From assembly GCA_914767885.1 (NCBI GenBank), contig CAJZBQ010000003.1:705472-769471 (forward strand): a stretch of DNA of 64,000 bases, given 5' to 3'. Of this stretch, positions 53,958-64,000 are shown piece after piece. A program made the translations under genes and the position numbers. The notes beneath the pieces are model-generated. The model was given only the letters and a program-made list of their open reading frames with translations, was not told where the DNA came from and did not search any database. Each line of letters starts with the position of its first letter. Position 1 is the stretch's first letter. The DNA comes from Blepharisma stoltei (lineage: Eukaryota > Ciliophora > Heterotrichea > Heterotrichida > Blepharismidae).

Positions 53958-55187
53958 TCTAAATTTAAGCCTTTAGAATAGATAAGATATACTAGTAGCT
54001 AAGACGTATATAGTAGAATTTAGAAGTAGTAAAACTTGCAATAGATATTCCATTTTTTTATATATCACGCTTCTGCAATGGCATACAGATAAATTTGTGA
54101 TTTTTATTTAATTTCTAAGAGGATTAAAAGCCCTATTTGGTCTTTTGATAAAGCAGCTAGACTTTGTAAATACTTATACGCATTAGCAGTTGCTTCAATC
54201 TTTTCATTTTTTGATATAGAAGATTTTTCTATCTAGCTCTATAAAATTATCTGAAAAAAGTCAGTTCAATTAATATTGGTTGAGAAATGCTTGCAGGATT
54301 ACTTTTTTGAGATCTTTTAAGTTATCGATAATGCTGCTTAATTTCTTCTACAGGCTTAAATCAGCATCTTCAGTGTTGATGCAGAGTAGGGGTAGGCTTT
54401 GCTATGTACTCAAAAGCGTGATCTTTGTAAATAAAACCATTCCTTCGCATTAACGCTTTCCATTGAGCTTGCGTTTACGATCGATAATCTTTTAAGCATT
54501 TGCAGTTAAGAGACTTTTGTAGGTTTATAATAGAATTCAAGATTAAAAATGCTTAATTAATCAGACTGAAATTATTCTTCAATAGAGCTTATATAGATTT
54601 ATTCAGATTTTAAGTATTAGATCAAGGCGTCGGCTTATATATCGAGGAATCAACCTTGTCTATCGCCAAAACTTGTCTAGAAATTAATTTTAATTTTAAT
54701 GCAGACCACATTCAATGGACGAATATATATAACGATGCATGAGTATATTAATAATATTAACTTGCTAACAATAATGAGATATAAATAATGTTTATTTTCT
54801 AATTAGAATGCATATAGTAAAAATTCTATTTAATTATAAAGTGTAAAATCCTATTGACTATTTCAATTTTAAACCCTCCTTTAAATCTAACTGTTCCTGA
54901 TTCTTTCAGGCCATCTCTAAGAGTTTATTATCAAATTTAATGACGAACTAGCGTCTGTTTGCAAAAATCCATTATATTTTTGGTTCTTCAACGTAGGGAG
55001 TTTGCTCGCCTCCTAAAAAGAGCAAATCAATTTTCCGAGTTGGCTGAGAATAACCAGGCTCAGTCAGATCCAAATATGTCTGCAGGGTATATATAGGCAT
55101 TTTAGAAATCTCCTCATAAGCTTCTTATAAAGATTATCCATCTTTTTATTACATTTTTAAATTTTAATTATTCCCGAAATTTATTAA
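53958..55187. repeat. subtelomeric duplicated spacer, copy 1
   Basis: Most of 54290-55187 aligns with 57330-57909 plus 58369-58637: shared words include TTAAGTTATCGATAATGCTG, TCTTCTACAGG, and GAGTTTATTATCAAATTTAATG, and the run TAGGGAGTTTGCTCGCCTCC just upstream of the kelch-like genes. The first 250 bp align with sequence downstream of surface gene 1. The spacer may include short minus-strand coding remnants (SIIDNLK) but no intact gene. Confidence 0.65.
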
Positions 55188-57151
55188 ATGAACAATCACT
55201 GCTTTAAACTAGACTGCAAAAATCAAGTATACGGTAAATGTGAATGCCAAGGGAAAACTCTATTCTGCTATGAACATCTTGCTGAGCATGTAGAGTTCTC
55301 AAGTCCAAGAGGGCATCAGTGCATAAGAAATTATTTTAAGCCATCGCCAGAACTTATAAATCCAATTATTCAAAAAATGTTAGAAATTTCTAGCGATTTA
55401 AAGCTTTTTAGAAATCAGATGGTGCAGAATTCATATGAGATTATCAAGAGCGTCAAAAAGCACTTATACTTAAATAGTTTAAAGATTCAAAGTATAAAAA
55501 TTACAATAAAAAATTAGTTTCCATAAATATAAATAGTTTATTGTTAACTAAAAATATGCTATAAATAATTCAAATAAACAAAGCATAGATATTTTTATGG
55601 AGGAAATAAATAAAATAGAACTAAAGTGCAAAAGAATGGTGGAAATATTGCAAGGAGAGGGGAAAATCCTAGACATTTTTTCTGAAAATGATATAGAAAA
55701 TATATTAAAACTTGATATACAACAGGCTCAACAAAAGTTATTAGGGTGAAATAAAAATCTACAAATAAATAATAATGGAATCATAGATTCAATCAATAAA
55801 TTCTTTGAAATACCTTGAGATCCTTTCAGAAAACAAATAAAAGATGTTGTCGAATCTAAAGATTTATCTTTTTTTAGACATAAAACAAAAGATTTTATCA
55901 CAGTTAATCTTGAAAATTTTCAGATAACAACTGTGGCTTTAGATTTGCCACAAGTAATTGCTGGGTATGATTATAGCTGTTTTATGCTTCCTAATAAAAG
56001 CTACTTTTACTATTTAAATGGAAGAAGCTTTGGCTTTATTTTCATTATAGATGAGCATAGAAACATTACAACATTAACTGAAGCCAAAATAAATTATTAT
56101 GTTGACCTAATTATTATAGAAAACTCTGTTTATATAATTGGAGGGAGAAATAATTTAGCAGAAAAATATGATATGGGAAGCAATAAATGAGAAAGATTGG
56201 CCTCTTTGCCAAATAACTTGAATTTTGATATAAGCTGCAATATACAGTTTGATCATTCAATTCTTATAACAGGGTATTATTTACAGAAAATAATAAGCTA
56301 CTGCACTATTCACAATAAATATAAAGAACTTTCTGATATTATTCTACAAGAAAAATGCTATAAAATATTTATTAGTGGCAATGATAAGATCTATGCTATA
56401 GAACAAGGAGGAAAAAATTATGAAAGTGAGATAAATGATGTATCAAGATGAAATATTATTGGCTGCAATAATATGCCATCAAACTATTTGCAATCTGTTA
56501 AAGTCAGATATAAAAATGATATTTATTTTGTCCAATATAGCGATATTCTTTGGAAATTTGATCTTTCTTAGAAGCAGCCATAATTAAAATATGGCGTCTT
56601 TACCTGGCATAGCCTTCGGCCACGCAGCTTCTGAGCACATATTTTAATTATATTCTGGAAATGAGCAGCAATTCCAGGTAAGCAGCATTGCAGGGCAGAG
56701 CCTGGCCCATTTTCAACCAATGGAATGGCTTTTACGTCGAAGGGAAGGAGGGTTCAGGTTTGGAAAGGGCAAGCCCAGCAAGGTCTACAGGAAATACCTA
56801 GACCAATCGGGCAACTTCCTAGAGTGAAACTGGGAGTTACGCCCCTGGATCTAGGTTTTTCCTTTTTGCCGAGAGGTCATTAGAAATTCCATTTTTTGGA
56901 TTTTTGAGTGGTCAACTTCTTACAGCTTAAGCAGTAAGCCGCAGAAGGCCATAGCCCGCCCATTCAGCACTCAAACCGCAAGGGGAGGAGTAGACGTCCC
57001 GGTGGATAAAGCCGAAGACGGCGCAAAGCAGGTGAACTCTAAATATTGGGTCCTTGATGAGTGCGCAATCAAAAAGGTAGACACCTTCTAATTATTAAGT
57101 TAAGTCAAATCAAGTTCTTCGAAGCAGCTATCTCAAATCAAGGCAGTTTAA
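55188..57151 (+). CDS. B-box-like/coiled-coil/kelch-like protein (family member 2), split by an IES and a retroposon
   Basis: The N-terminus is a zinc-binding B-box-like block (HCFKLDCKNQVYGKCECQGKT in part; CYEHLAEH), with an IxxSxxxHLxIFMEEINKIELKC helical part after removal of a 121 bp IES. Kelch-like strands follow (NSVYIIGGRNNLAEKYD, WKFDLSSKQLSQIKAV). Removing the IES (55467-55587) and retroposon E4 (56579-57128) gives 430 aa in one frame. In the unspliced form the left copy of the target duplication carries TAG, which truncates only the last eight residues or so, so the gene may work even if E4 stays. Confidence 0.72.
55467..55587. other. 121 bp IES shared by two kelch-like paralogues
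   Basis: TA 55465-55466 and 55586-55587. Removal aligns KHL-DIFMEEINKIELKC without gaps to the third paralogue (KVAFWKHLEKINEIEMRC). The same 121 bp IES sits at 58923-59043. Confidence 0.7.
56579..57128 (+). mobile_element. SINE-like retroposon E4 with 14 bp target duplication
   Basis: TTCTTAGAAGCAGC (56565-56578) and TTCTTCGAAGCAGC (57115-57128) flank it with one mismatch. The head is CATAATTAAAATATGGCGTC. The block GCCGCAGAAGGCCATAGCCC, followed by GCCCATTCA, matches E1. The tail is TAAGTTAAGTCAAATCAAG. The empty site is seen in the paralogue near 60505-60520 (GGCTTCGAAGCAGCTATCTC). Confidence 0.75.
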
Positions 57152-57911
57152 GAGAAAAATTTCAGGTATCTTTGGAGCTATTTAGAACATATAGATAAAT
57201 TACTAATAAAAAATTTATCATTAAAATCCAAATTAAAATTTTATTTATGTATTAATAGATATAAAAACTCTAATAATTTTTCATATTAATTATTCTATAG
57301 ATTTAGATATACGAGTAATTTTGGTTAAGAAATACTTGCTAATTTTCTCTTTTATCATGTTTTTCGAGGAATTTTAAGTTATCGATAATGCTGTTTAATT
57401 TCTTCTACAGGGTTAAATCAGCATGTTGAGTGTTGATGCACAATAGGAGTTGGCTCGGTTATATGCATAAAAGCTAATCTTTGTCAAATAATACTTTTTT
57501 TTGCATTCGAGCTTTCCATTAAGCTTGTTTTTATAACCATTTTGAAGCACTACTACTACTACTACTAAAGATATTTGTAAGTGTATAATAGAATTCAAAA
57601 TTAAAAATTGCTTAATTAATTATACTTAAATTGTTCTTCAATAGTGTTTATATAGATTTATGAGATTATAAGTATTAGATTAAGGCATCTACTTATATGT
57701 CGAGCTATAGACCTAGTCCAGAGCAAAAAATTAATTTTAGATTTGGGCTTAATCATGCTGGGCTTAAGCTTAAATGTCTTTACTTTTTTAATCATTTCAG
57801 AGATAAATTATTCATGTGCTATCACTCTTATCGCCTTATAAATTATTTCAATTTAAATGGCCTAAACACTTCTTCGATCTAGCTGTGCCTGATTCTTCCA
57901 GGCCAACTCTA
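57152..57911. repeat. subtelomeric duplicated spacer, copy 2
   Basis: Aligns with 54240-54910 up to the insertion of the Pogo-type element, including TTTTAAGTTATCGATAATGC and ATTCTTCCAGGCCAACTC (against TTCTTTCAGGCCATCTC). A short ACT triplet run lies at about 57550-57566. No gene recognised. Confidence 0.6.
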
Positions 57912-58368
57912 ACTCCCCCATTTATAATAAACAAAAGCGTCATTTTTTCCCTAAAAATATTTCCTTAGGCCCCATTTAATAACGAATAAAATTTACTATA
58001 AAATTAAAATAAGCTAATTTAGCTTGTCCAATATTTCAACCTTTTAAATTGGAATCCGTGCTGTCTATTGGCAGTGATTCAATGAAGAAGCTCTCTGACT
58101 CATTCGCAGACGCTTGATCTCGACACATGGAATTTGTAAGCAATTTCGTCATATGATAAGCCTTCTTTTTTCATGTTCAAGATAATATTTTGCAATAGCT
58201 TCCTTTTCGCCTGCATTTAGGTGTTTTCTCTTTCTGTTACCATCATTTGACTCAATTTTATTATTAGACTTATTTCCCAACGCTTTGATTGAAATTTTTA
58301 TAACAAAAATTATAGTATTCAATATAAATTTTATAACAAAAAAAGTGTTCGTTATTAAATGGGGGGTA
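57912..58368 (-). mobile_element. decayed Pogo-type DNA transposon fragment with a broken HTH domain
   Basis: 457 bp between TA 57910-57911 and TA 58367-58368. The empty site is present in the duplicated spacer near 54911 (CATCTC-TA-AGAGTTTATT). Ends are CTCCCCCATTTATAATAAAC and its imperfect inverse (GTTCGTTATTAAATGGGGGG). On the minus strand it encodes part of a CENP-B/psq-type helix-turn-helix as in Pogo transposases: RKRKHLNAGEKEAIAKYYLE, then in another frame SYDEIAYKFHVSRSSVCEW. There is one frameshift between the halves and no catalytic domain, so it cannot encode an active enzyme. Confidence 0.75.
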
Positions 58369-58922
58369 AGAGTTTATTATCAAATTTAATGAGGAGCTAG
58401 CATCCGTTTGCAAAAATCTATCGTAGTTTTTGTTCTTCAATGTAGGGAGTTTGCTCGCCTCCTAAAAAGAGCAAAATCAATTTTCCGAGTTGGCTGAGAG
58501 TAATCAGGCTCAGTCAGATCCAAATATGTATGCAGGACATATATAGGCATTTTAGAGATCTCCTCATAAGCTTCTTATAAAGATTATCCATCTTTTATTT
58601 TTTATTTTTAAATTTTAATTATTCCGAGTATTATTAAATGAACAATCACTGCTTTAAATTAGGCTGTAAAAATCAAGTATACGGTAAATGTGAATGCCAA
58701 GGGAAAACTCTATTCTGCTATGAGCACCTTGCTGAGCATGTAGAGTCCTTAAGTCCAAGTCCAAGAGGGCATCAGTGCATAAGAAACTATTTTAAGCCAT
58801 CGCCAGAACTTAAAAATCCAGTTATTCAAAAAATTTTAGAAATTTCTAGCGATTTAAAGCTTTTTCGAAATCTGATGGTGCAGAATTCCTTTGAGATTAT
58901 CACGAACGTCAAAAAGCACTTA

Positions 58923-59043
58923 TACTTAAATAGTTTAAAGATTCAAAGTATAAAAATTACAATAAAAAATTAGTTTCCATAAATATAAAATAGTTTATTG
59001 TTAACTTAAATATGCTATAAATAATTCAAATAAACAAAGCATA
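58923..59043. other. 121 bp IES, orthologous to the one at 55467-55587
   Basis: TA 58921-58922 and 59042-59043, same length and near-identical sequence as in the sister gene. It predates the duplication of these genes. Confidence 0.7.
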
Positions 59044-59849
59044 GATATGTTTATGAAGGAAATAAATAAAATAGAACTAAAGTGCAAAAGAATGGTGGAA
59101 ATATTGCTAAAAGGGGAGGAAACCCTAGATATTTTTTCTGAAAATGATATAGAAAATATATTAAAACTTGATATACAACAGGCTCAACAAAAGTTATTAG
59201 GGTGAAATAAAAATCTACAAATAAATAATAATGGAATCATAGATTCAATCAATAAATTTTTTGAAACACCTTGAAATCCTTTCAGAAAGCAAGTAAAAGA
59301 TGTTGTCGAATCTAAAGATTTATCATTTTTTAAGCATAAAACAAAAGATTTTATCACAGTAAATCTTGAAAATTTTCAGATGACAACTATAACTTTAGAT
59401 TTGCCACAAGTAATTACTGGGCACGATAATAACTTTTTTATGCTTCCTGATAGAAGTTATTTTTACTCTTTAAATAGAAAAAGCTCTGGCCTTACTTTCA
59501 TTATAGATCAGAATAGAAAAATTAAAAAATTAACTGAAGCCAAAATAAATTATCATGCTGACCTAATTATTATAGAAAACTCTGTTTATTTAATTGGAGG
59601 GAGAAATAATTTAGCAGAAAAATATGACATGGGAAGCAATAAATGAGAAAGATTGGCCTCTTTTTGCCAAGTAACTTGAATTTTGATATAAGCTGTAATG
59701 TACAGTTTGATCATTCAATTCTTATAACAGGGTATTATTTACAGAAAATAATAAGCTACTGCACTATTCACAATAAATATAAAGAACTTTCTAATATAAC
59801 GATGCAAGAAAGATGCTATAAAATATTTATTAGTGGTAATGATAAGATC

Positions 59850-60331
59850 ATACATTAAAATTGAGTGGCGAATCAACCCTATTATAATTCCTTCACTCAG
59901 AGCCCATTTTGAATGATGGAGACTTTAAGGAAAAAATTAGGAGTTATATGTGTATAAAGCCATAGTCTAGCTAATCGGTAGAGTGGTGTGCCTAGGGTGA
60001 CTAGCCCAAGCAGCATCCAGATTTTTTATATAATGGATGATTGAGCACCAAGTTAGAAAGCGAAAATAACACTTCTAACACACAGCACGAAATTAGGTAT
60101 TTTCTTAGTCTTTGAGTTTCCATTTTGGTCACCGTTCTGCAAGAAAACCCGTGCTATAGTCATTATAGTGATATATCCTGCTCAACCACATTTGCGTGCG
60201 ATCCCATGACATGGAGATAGATACGAGAGCAAGATAGCAAACAGTAATCGAATCAAGGCGGATACAATACTATATCATAAGGAGTTTTTCAGTAATTTTT
60301 AATTAAAACGTTAAGGGATAATGATAGGATC
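59850..60331 (+). mobile_element. SINE-like retroposon E5 with 12 bp target duplication
   Basis: AATGATAAGATC (59838-59849) and AATGATAGGATC (60320-60331) flank it. The head is ATACATTAAAATTGAGTGGC, as in E1. It contains a tRNA A-box-like TAGCTAATCGGTAGAGTGG at about 59975, but no clear B box. The tail is TTAATTAAAACGTTAAGGG. The intact site is present in the sister gene (AATGATAAGATCTATGCTATAG). Confidence 0.72.
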
Positions 60332-60541
60332 TATGCTATAGAGCAAGGAGGAAATATTTATGAAAGTGAGATAAATGATGTATTAAGATGAAATATTATT
60401 GGTACCAACAATATGCCATCAAATTATTTACAATCTGTTAAAGTCAGATATAAAAATGATGTTTATTTTGTCCAATATAGCGATCTTCTTTGGAAGTTTG
60501 ACCTGGCTTCGAAGCAGCTATCTCAAGTCAAGGTGTTATAA

Positions 60542-61100
60542 AGCTTTATTATTTTACAGTTTCAGATAAAAGTTCCAAATAAATTTTTAATAGAATCTTT
60601 TGTGTTATTTAGAATCATATAGATAAATTACTAATAAAAAAAATTCCCTTAAAATTCAAAATAAAAATTTATTTATGTGAAGGCTTATTAAATAGATATA
60701 AAACTCTAATAATTTTTCTTGTTAATTATTATATAGAATTTAGATATACAAGCTAAATACTAATACCTTGAATTAAAGTGTAAATTTCATGCAAAGCTTG
60801 AAATCTTTGCAAATAATATGGTACAGTTTTTTAATATTATTATATATAGTTCAAATCATAAAATGGCTGCACATTTTAATGACTACTTTTGTAATGCAAA
60901 CTGATGCTGCTTTAGAATTATATTATATTAAGCAGAATATTGTTATTCTTAATCTAACTTCAGTCGCATCTCAGGCCAGGACATATAAAATTAATGATTA
61001 TAATTTACAAATATTTTTATATGCATTATCAATATCTTAGCTAGAATATCGATTTTTCACTTATTAACATAAGCTGAGAGGTAAATTGGGGTGTTAAAAG
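60542..61100. other. spacer between kelch-like copies
   Basis: AT-rich. The first ~200 bp match the region after the 55188 gene (AGATAAATTACTAATAAAAA). Weak coding-like words occur in 60850-60910 (HFNDYFCNANW), likely decayed kelch-family sequence. No intact frame. Confidence 0.4.
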
Positions 61101-61390
61101 TATACGAAAAGGTATAAATTATGGAGCTACTCAAAATAGTTATGAAGATTTTCCTAATTCGTGCTTAGTTCTGATTGCAATAAGTTAATCATAAAAGGAA
61201 ATAATAGAATTTATTTTATAGAGAAAGCAGAGAGGATTTTTGAAAGTGATGAGAACGATATATTAAGCTTAAAAATATAGTCAGCAGTTCTATTCCAAAT
61301 AATAATCCTTTTGATTATAAGGCTGCCATTATTTTGTTCATTATCCTAGCAAGCTCTACAAATTAGATATAGTAATTGCCCTCAAAACAA
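61100..61390 (+). pseudogene. remnant of a kelch-like family gene
   Basis: Frames such as IIKGNNRIYFIEKAERIFESDENDI match the C-terminal part of the 61598 gene (LRGNNRIYLFERGERIFESFENDI), but with stops and missing parts. The following 61340-61500 align with 63770-63930 beside the telomere, so a decayed copy with the same flank was duplicated. Confidence 0.6.
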
Positions 61391-61597
61391 ATTTACATGT
61401 ACAAATATTTAGTTTAATTTCTAAAAAGCTGCACTTAGTCTCATATATTTTTATTTTGAAAAATCATATAAATAAAGCAACAGAATTAATTAAATTAGCT
61501 TGAATGCACATTAATAAAACTGTCTAACTCAGGCCATGGTATTATTATGCTTATCTTAAGACAACATATTAAAAGTAAATCATCTTGATTTCTATAA

Positions 61598-63057
61598 ATG
61601 TTTAGTGGTCGGTGCTTTAAAGAGAATTGCCAAAATAAGCTCTGTGCAAAATGTGATTGTGAAGAAAAGGTTTTACTTTGCAAGGAGCATATTATAGAAC
61701 ATGTTTTAAAGCCTTCTTCCAAAAGACATCAATGCATACAGCTCTATTTCAGACCATCAGAAGAAACTAGGCATCTAGTTATTCAAAAACTTAGAGAACT
61801 CAAAAAAGATATTCAAGCTTATAAAAAAGAAGAGACAGCTAATACAGGTGAAATTATAAAAAACCTAAAAGTTGCCTTTTGGAAACATCTAGAAAAAATC
61901 AATGAGATTGAAATGAGATGCAGCAAAATGATTGAAGGGCTTCTTAATGAAGAAGAGTTTTTAGACGTTGCAAATGAAGATGATATGGAAAGTGTGCTCA
62001 AACTTGATGCTCAGAAAGCAAGCATAAAAATGATAGGATGAAATGTTAATTGCTGCCGTTTGGATTATAAAGAAATTCAGGCAAATATAACCAAAACTTA
62101 TGAAATTCCTTTTAATCCTTTAACTCCTTTTGGAGGAGCTGTTGAAGATGAAATTGAATCAAACGAATTATCATTTTTTAGAAGCAATACTTCTAATTTT
62201 TCTACTATAAACTTGGATAGCTTCCAAATTTCCTCTACAACCACGCTTACAACTCAAGAAACAATTCAATATTACATTTCATGTTGCATACTCCCTGACA
62301 AAACTTATTTTTATTGCAATCCAAACTCAGGCTCTGGAATAACTTTTACAATTGACAAGAATAGAAACGTCAAACAATTGCAAAAATCAAAAAGCATCTC
62401 ATATCTTGATCCTATTTTTTACAATAACTATATATACTTACTAGGAGGAAATAATAAAGTAGCTGAAAGATACGATTTTAAGCAAAATCTCTGACAAAGC
62501 ATTTCTCCGCCACCTCAAGACTTGAATTATAATTATGGTTGTAATGCATTATTTGGAGATTCAATTCTTATAACTGGTAAGTATCTCCAAAAAATTATAT
62601 ATAATACAAAAGATTTTAAAAACATTGATAAATATTTTATAAAGGAAAATTGATTTCTGCTTGCTTAGCTTGGCCAGAAAACCATATTTTGGTTATCCAA
62701 AATATTTGTGGGCTAAATTTTAAAATACTTTTTGAGTATATATAATGTATAAGTTACAGTATTACTCAAAATAATTATAAAGATGTTCCTCGTTTATTGC
62801 TTAATAGTAGCTATAAATCTATGTTGAGAGGAAACAATAGAATCTATTTATTTGAAAGAGGAGAGAGGATTTTTGAAAGCTTCGAAAATGATATTTCAAA
62901 TTGGGCACATATTGGTAATAACACTTTGCCGGGTAATTCTCATCGTCAATCAGTTGTGGTCCGCTATAAGGGCAACCTTTATTTCGTCGATTTTGACAGC
63001 CAAATATGGAAATTTGATCTATCTACAAAGCAAGCATCTCAGGTAAAATCTGTTTAA
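61598..63057 (+). CDS. B-box-like/coiled-coil/kelch-like protein (family member 4)
   Basis: 434 aa after removal of a 155 bp IES. It starts MFSGRCFKENCQNKLCAKCDC with B-box-like Cys/His pairs (CKEHIIEH, RHQC). A charged helical stretch follows (~60-125), and then kelch-like repeats (NNYIYLLGGNNKVAERYDF with TGA Trp after QNL; KGNLYFVDFDSQIWKFDLS). The frame ends at TAA just after KQASQVKSV. It is the last intact gene before the telomere, about 0.9 kb away, and is diverged from the 55188/58638 pair. Confidence 0.75.
62602..62756. other. 155 bp TA-bounded IES
   Basis: TA 62600-62601 and 62755-62756. Removal joins LQKII-YSITQNNYKDV, aligning with LQKIISYCTIHNKYKEL of the sister genes. Without removal the frame stops shortly after. 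Confidence 0.8.
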
Positions 63058-63937
63058 AATAAAATATTTTTAAGATTTCGTCATCATTTTTTTGCCGCTT
63101 AAACAAATTATTGTTCTGAATATTTTTATAAAATTTGCGTGATTTTTAATTAATAGGAAGAGATGATAGGCATGCATTGATTATTATTTCGATTACTTTC
63201 TGTCATTCGGATATCACTTTGATTCAACTTTATCAATAAGCTTCTAAAAATTTTAATTTTTCTTTATAACTATAATATGATACGTTTTGAGCTTACAATA
63301 AGAATCCTTTAAATAATATAGAAATAGATCAATATTTTATCTCAATAATGAAACCTAAACAACTCTTTACAAGCAAGATATGACTAGTTAATTCTCTCAT
63401 TTAGCACAGTAAATAGCACTCATTTTTATTTAAGTTTATTCAGGTACTAACAAAACTCTAACATTTTGTAGCCCGAACCAAAAATCAACCCTTGAATTCA
63501 TATCAAATAATTTAAATAATTGTCTTATTTAAGAGAGATCAAATTTAAAAGTATTGAAGACACACTAATTAAAAAAATCTTGAGACTAATGCTCTAGAGC
63601 TGCAAAATCCATATGAACTTGTATTTATTTGATAATAATTAAACAGCTCAAAACAGTGCTTTATCCGATTATATATTTTTTGCGCGCTTTCAGCATATCC
63701 TGTTGAAATGATAAAATGTAGAGTGCAAATATGAGCCCACGCTGCAATGTCGAGCGCTGTTCACTAATCTAATTCTAACAAGCTCTATATACTTGATATC
63801 TCTCAAAAAAAGTTTGCATAAACAGATATTTAATTTAATAAAAAAGCTGTTCTTAATCTCATATATTTTTATTTTGAAAAGCCTAATAAATAAATAAATA
63901 AATAGATAGAAGAGATTAAAAGTAGCTTGAATGTTAA
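63058..63937. other. subtelomeric non-coding region
   Basis: AT-rich with no intact frame. About 63770-63930 repeats the sequence at 61345-61500 (CAAGCTCTA...CTCATATATTTTTATTTTGAAAA), so it is a truncated piece of the kelch-family repeat unit joined to the telomere. Confidence 0.55.
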
Positions 63938-64000
63938 GGTGTTAGGGTGTTAGGGTGTTAGGGTGTTAGGGTGTTAGGGTGTTAGGGTGTTAGGGTGTTA
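63938..64000 (+). repeat. telomere, (GGTGTTAG)n
   Basis: About eight tandem copies of an 8-base unit run to the window end, G-rich strand on the 3' end as expected for a right chromosome end. The unit is the complement of CCCTAACA, the heterotrich type known from Stentor and Blepharisma. Confidence 0.95.

Larger units (their letters stand above)
58638..60541 (+). pseudogene. B-box-like/kelch-like family member 3, frameshifted and interrupted
   Basis: A close copy of the 55188 gene (MNNHCFKLGCKNQVYGKCEC) with an extra Ser-Pro pair near residue 42, the same 121 bp IES, and an unrelated retroposon (59850-60331). After removal the length is 2 nt off a multiple of three. The cause is visible: CTCTTTTTGCC at about 59660 has two more T than CTCTTTGCC in the sister gene. 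Coding continues in the other frame to TAA 60539-60541. It is probably a recent pseudogene, unless the T-run is a sequencing error. Confidence 0.72.

Noticed and set aside
59960-60030. Possible tRNA gene in retroposon E5
   Set aside because: An A-box-like word is present, but I could not form a cloverleaf or find a B box.
60789-61040. 83-codon plus frame before the kelch-like remnant
   Set aside because: Overlaps decayed kelch-family sequence in another frame; AT-driven Ile/Leu composition.
1-64000. CRISPR arrays, prokaryotic operons or riboswitches
   Set aside because: Repeats are transposon ends, telomere or duplications; gene content, code and IESs are ciliate.

Overview
The window looks like germline-type DNA from a heterotrich ciliate, most likely Blepharisma. 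The + strand ends (63938-64000) in about eight copies of the 8-base unit GGTGTTAG, the heterotrich telomere type. In all clear genes TGA is read as tryptophan, while TAA and TAG are stops. Conserved genes on both strands are broken by AT-rich, TA-bounded segments. Removing each segment at one copy of its TA (or longer direct repeat) restores the frame and the expected protein, so I treat them as internal eliminated sequences (IESs). IESs together with a telomere could mean a germline chromosome end, or a somatic contig into which IESs were re-inserted. The sequence alone does not decide this.

Layout. 1-2975: 3' part of an acyltransferase-3 gene with three IESs, one a 1.7 kb nested composite. 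3-5 kb: two convergent unknown genes. 5.4-6.8 kb: stacked MITE copies. 7.2-11.8 kb: three tandem mitochondrial-carrier genes. 11.9-18.7 kb: unknown genes, a Rieske sterol-desaturase-like gene and a tandem CCCH zinc-finger gene. 19.2-32.7 kb, almost all minus strand: four related alpha/beta hydrolases, an otubain-RBR ubiquitin fusion gene, a four-TM protein, a 3-hydroxyacyl-CoA dehydrogenase with a long tail, and an ArfGAP. 33.4-42.3 kb: methyltransferase, anoctamin-like protein, SNARE-like protein, an unknown gene, cyclin and FEN1. 42.5 kb to the telomere: a subtelomeric zone of duplicated families. These are two secreted cysteine-rich, probably GPI-anchored proteins, four B-box/kelch-like genes or pseudogenes, and several decayed copies.

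Mobile DNA. The dominant repeat is a 330-390 bp TA-flanked MITE with CTCCCCCCTCCGTGAGYGAAC ends. It fits what I recall of the Blepharisma Pogo-derived MITE. About 14 intact or decayed copies are present, five of them inside reading frames of otherwise ordinary genes and others in the subtelomeric surface-protein genes. Two further TIR families share the same outer plan, and one encloses a broken Pogo-type helix-turn-helix. A second class, GC-richer SINE-like retroposons of about 350-570 bp with 8-14 bp target duplications, interrupts at least six genes. Spliced lengths after in-silico removal are multiples of three for every intact gene checked, and the first two carrier paralogues come out at exactly the same length (294 aa).
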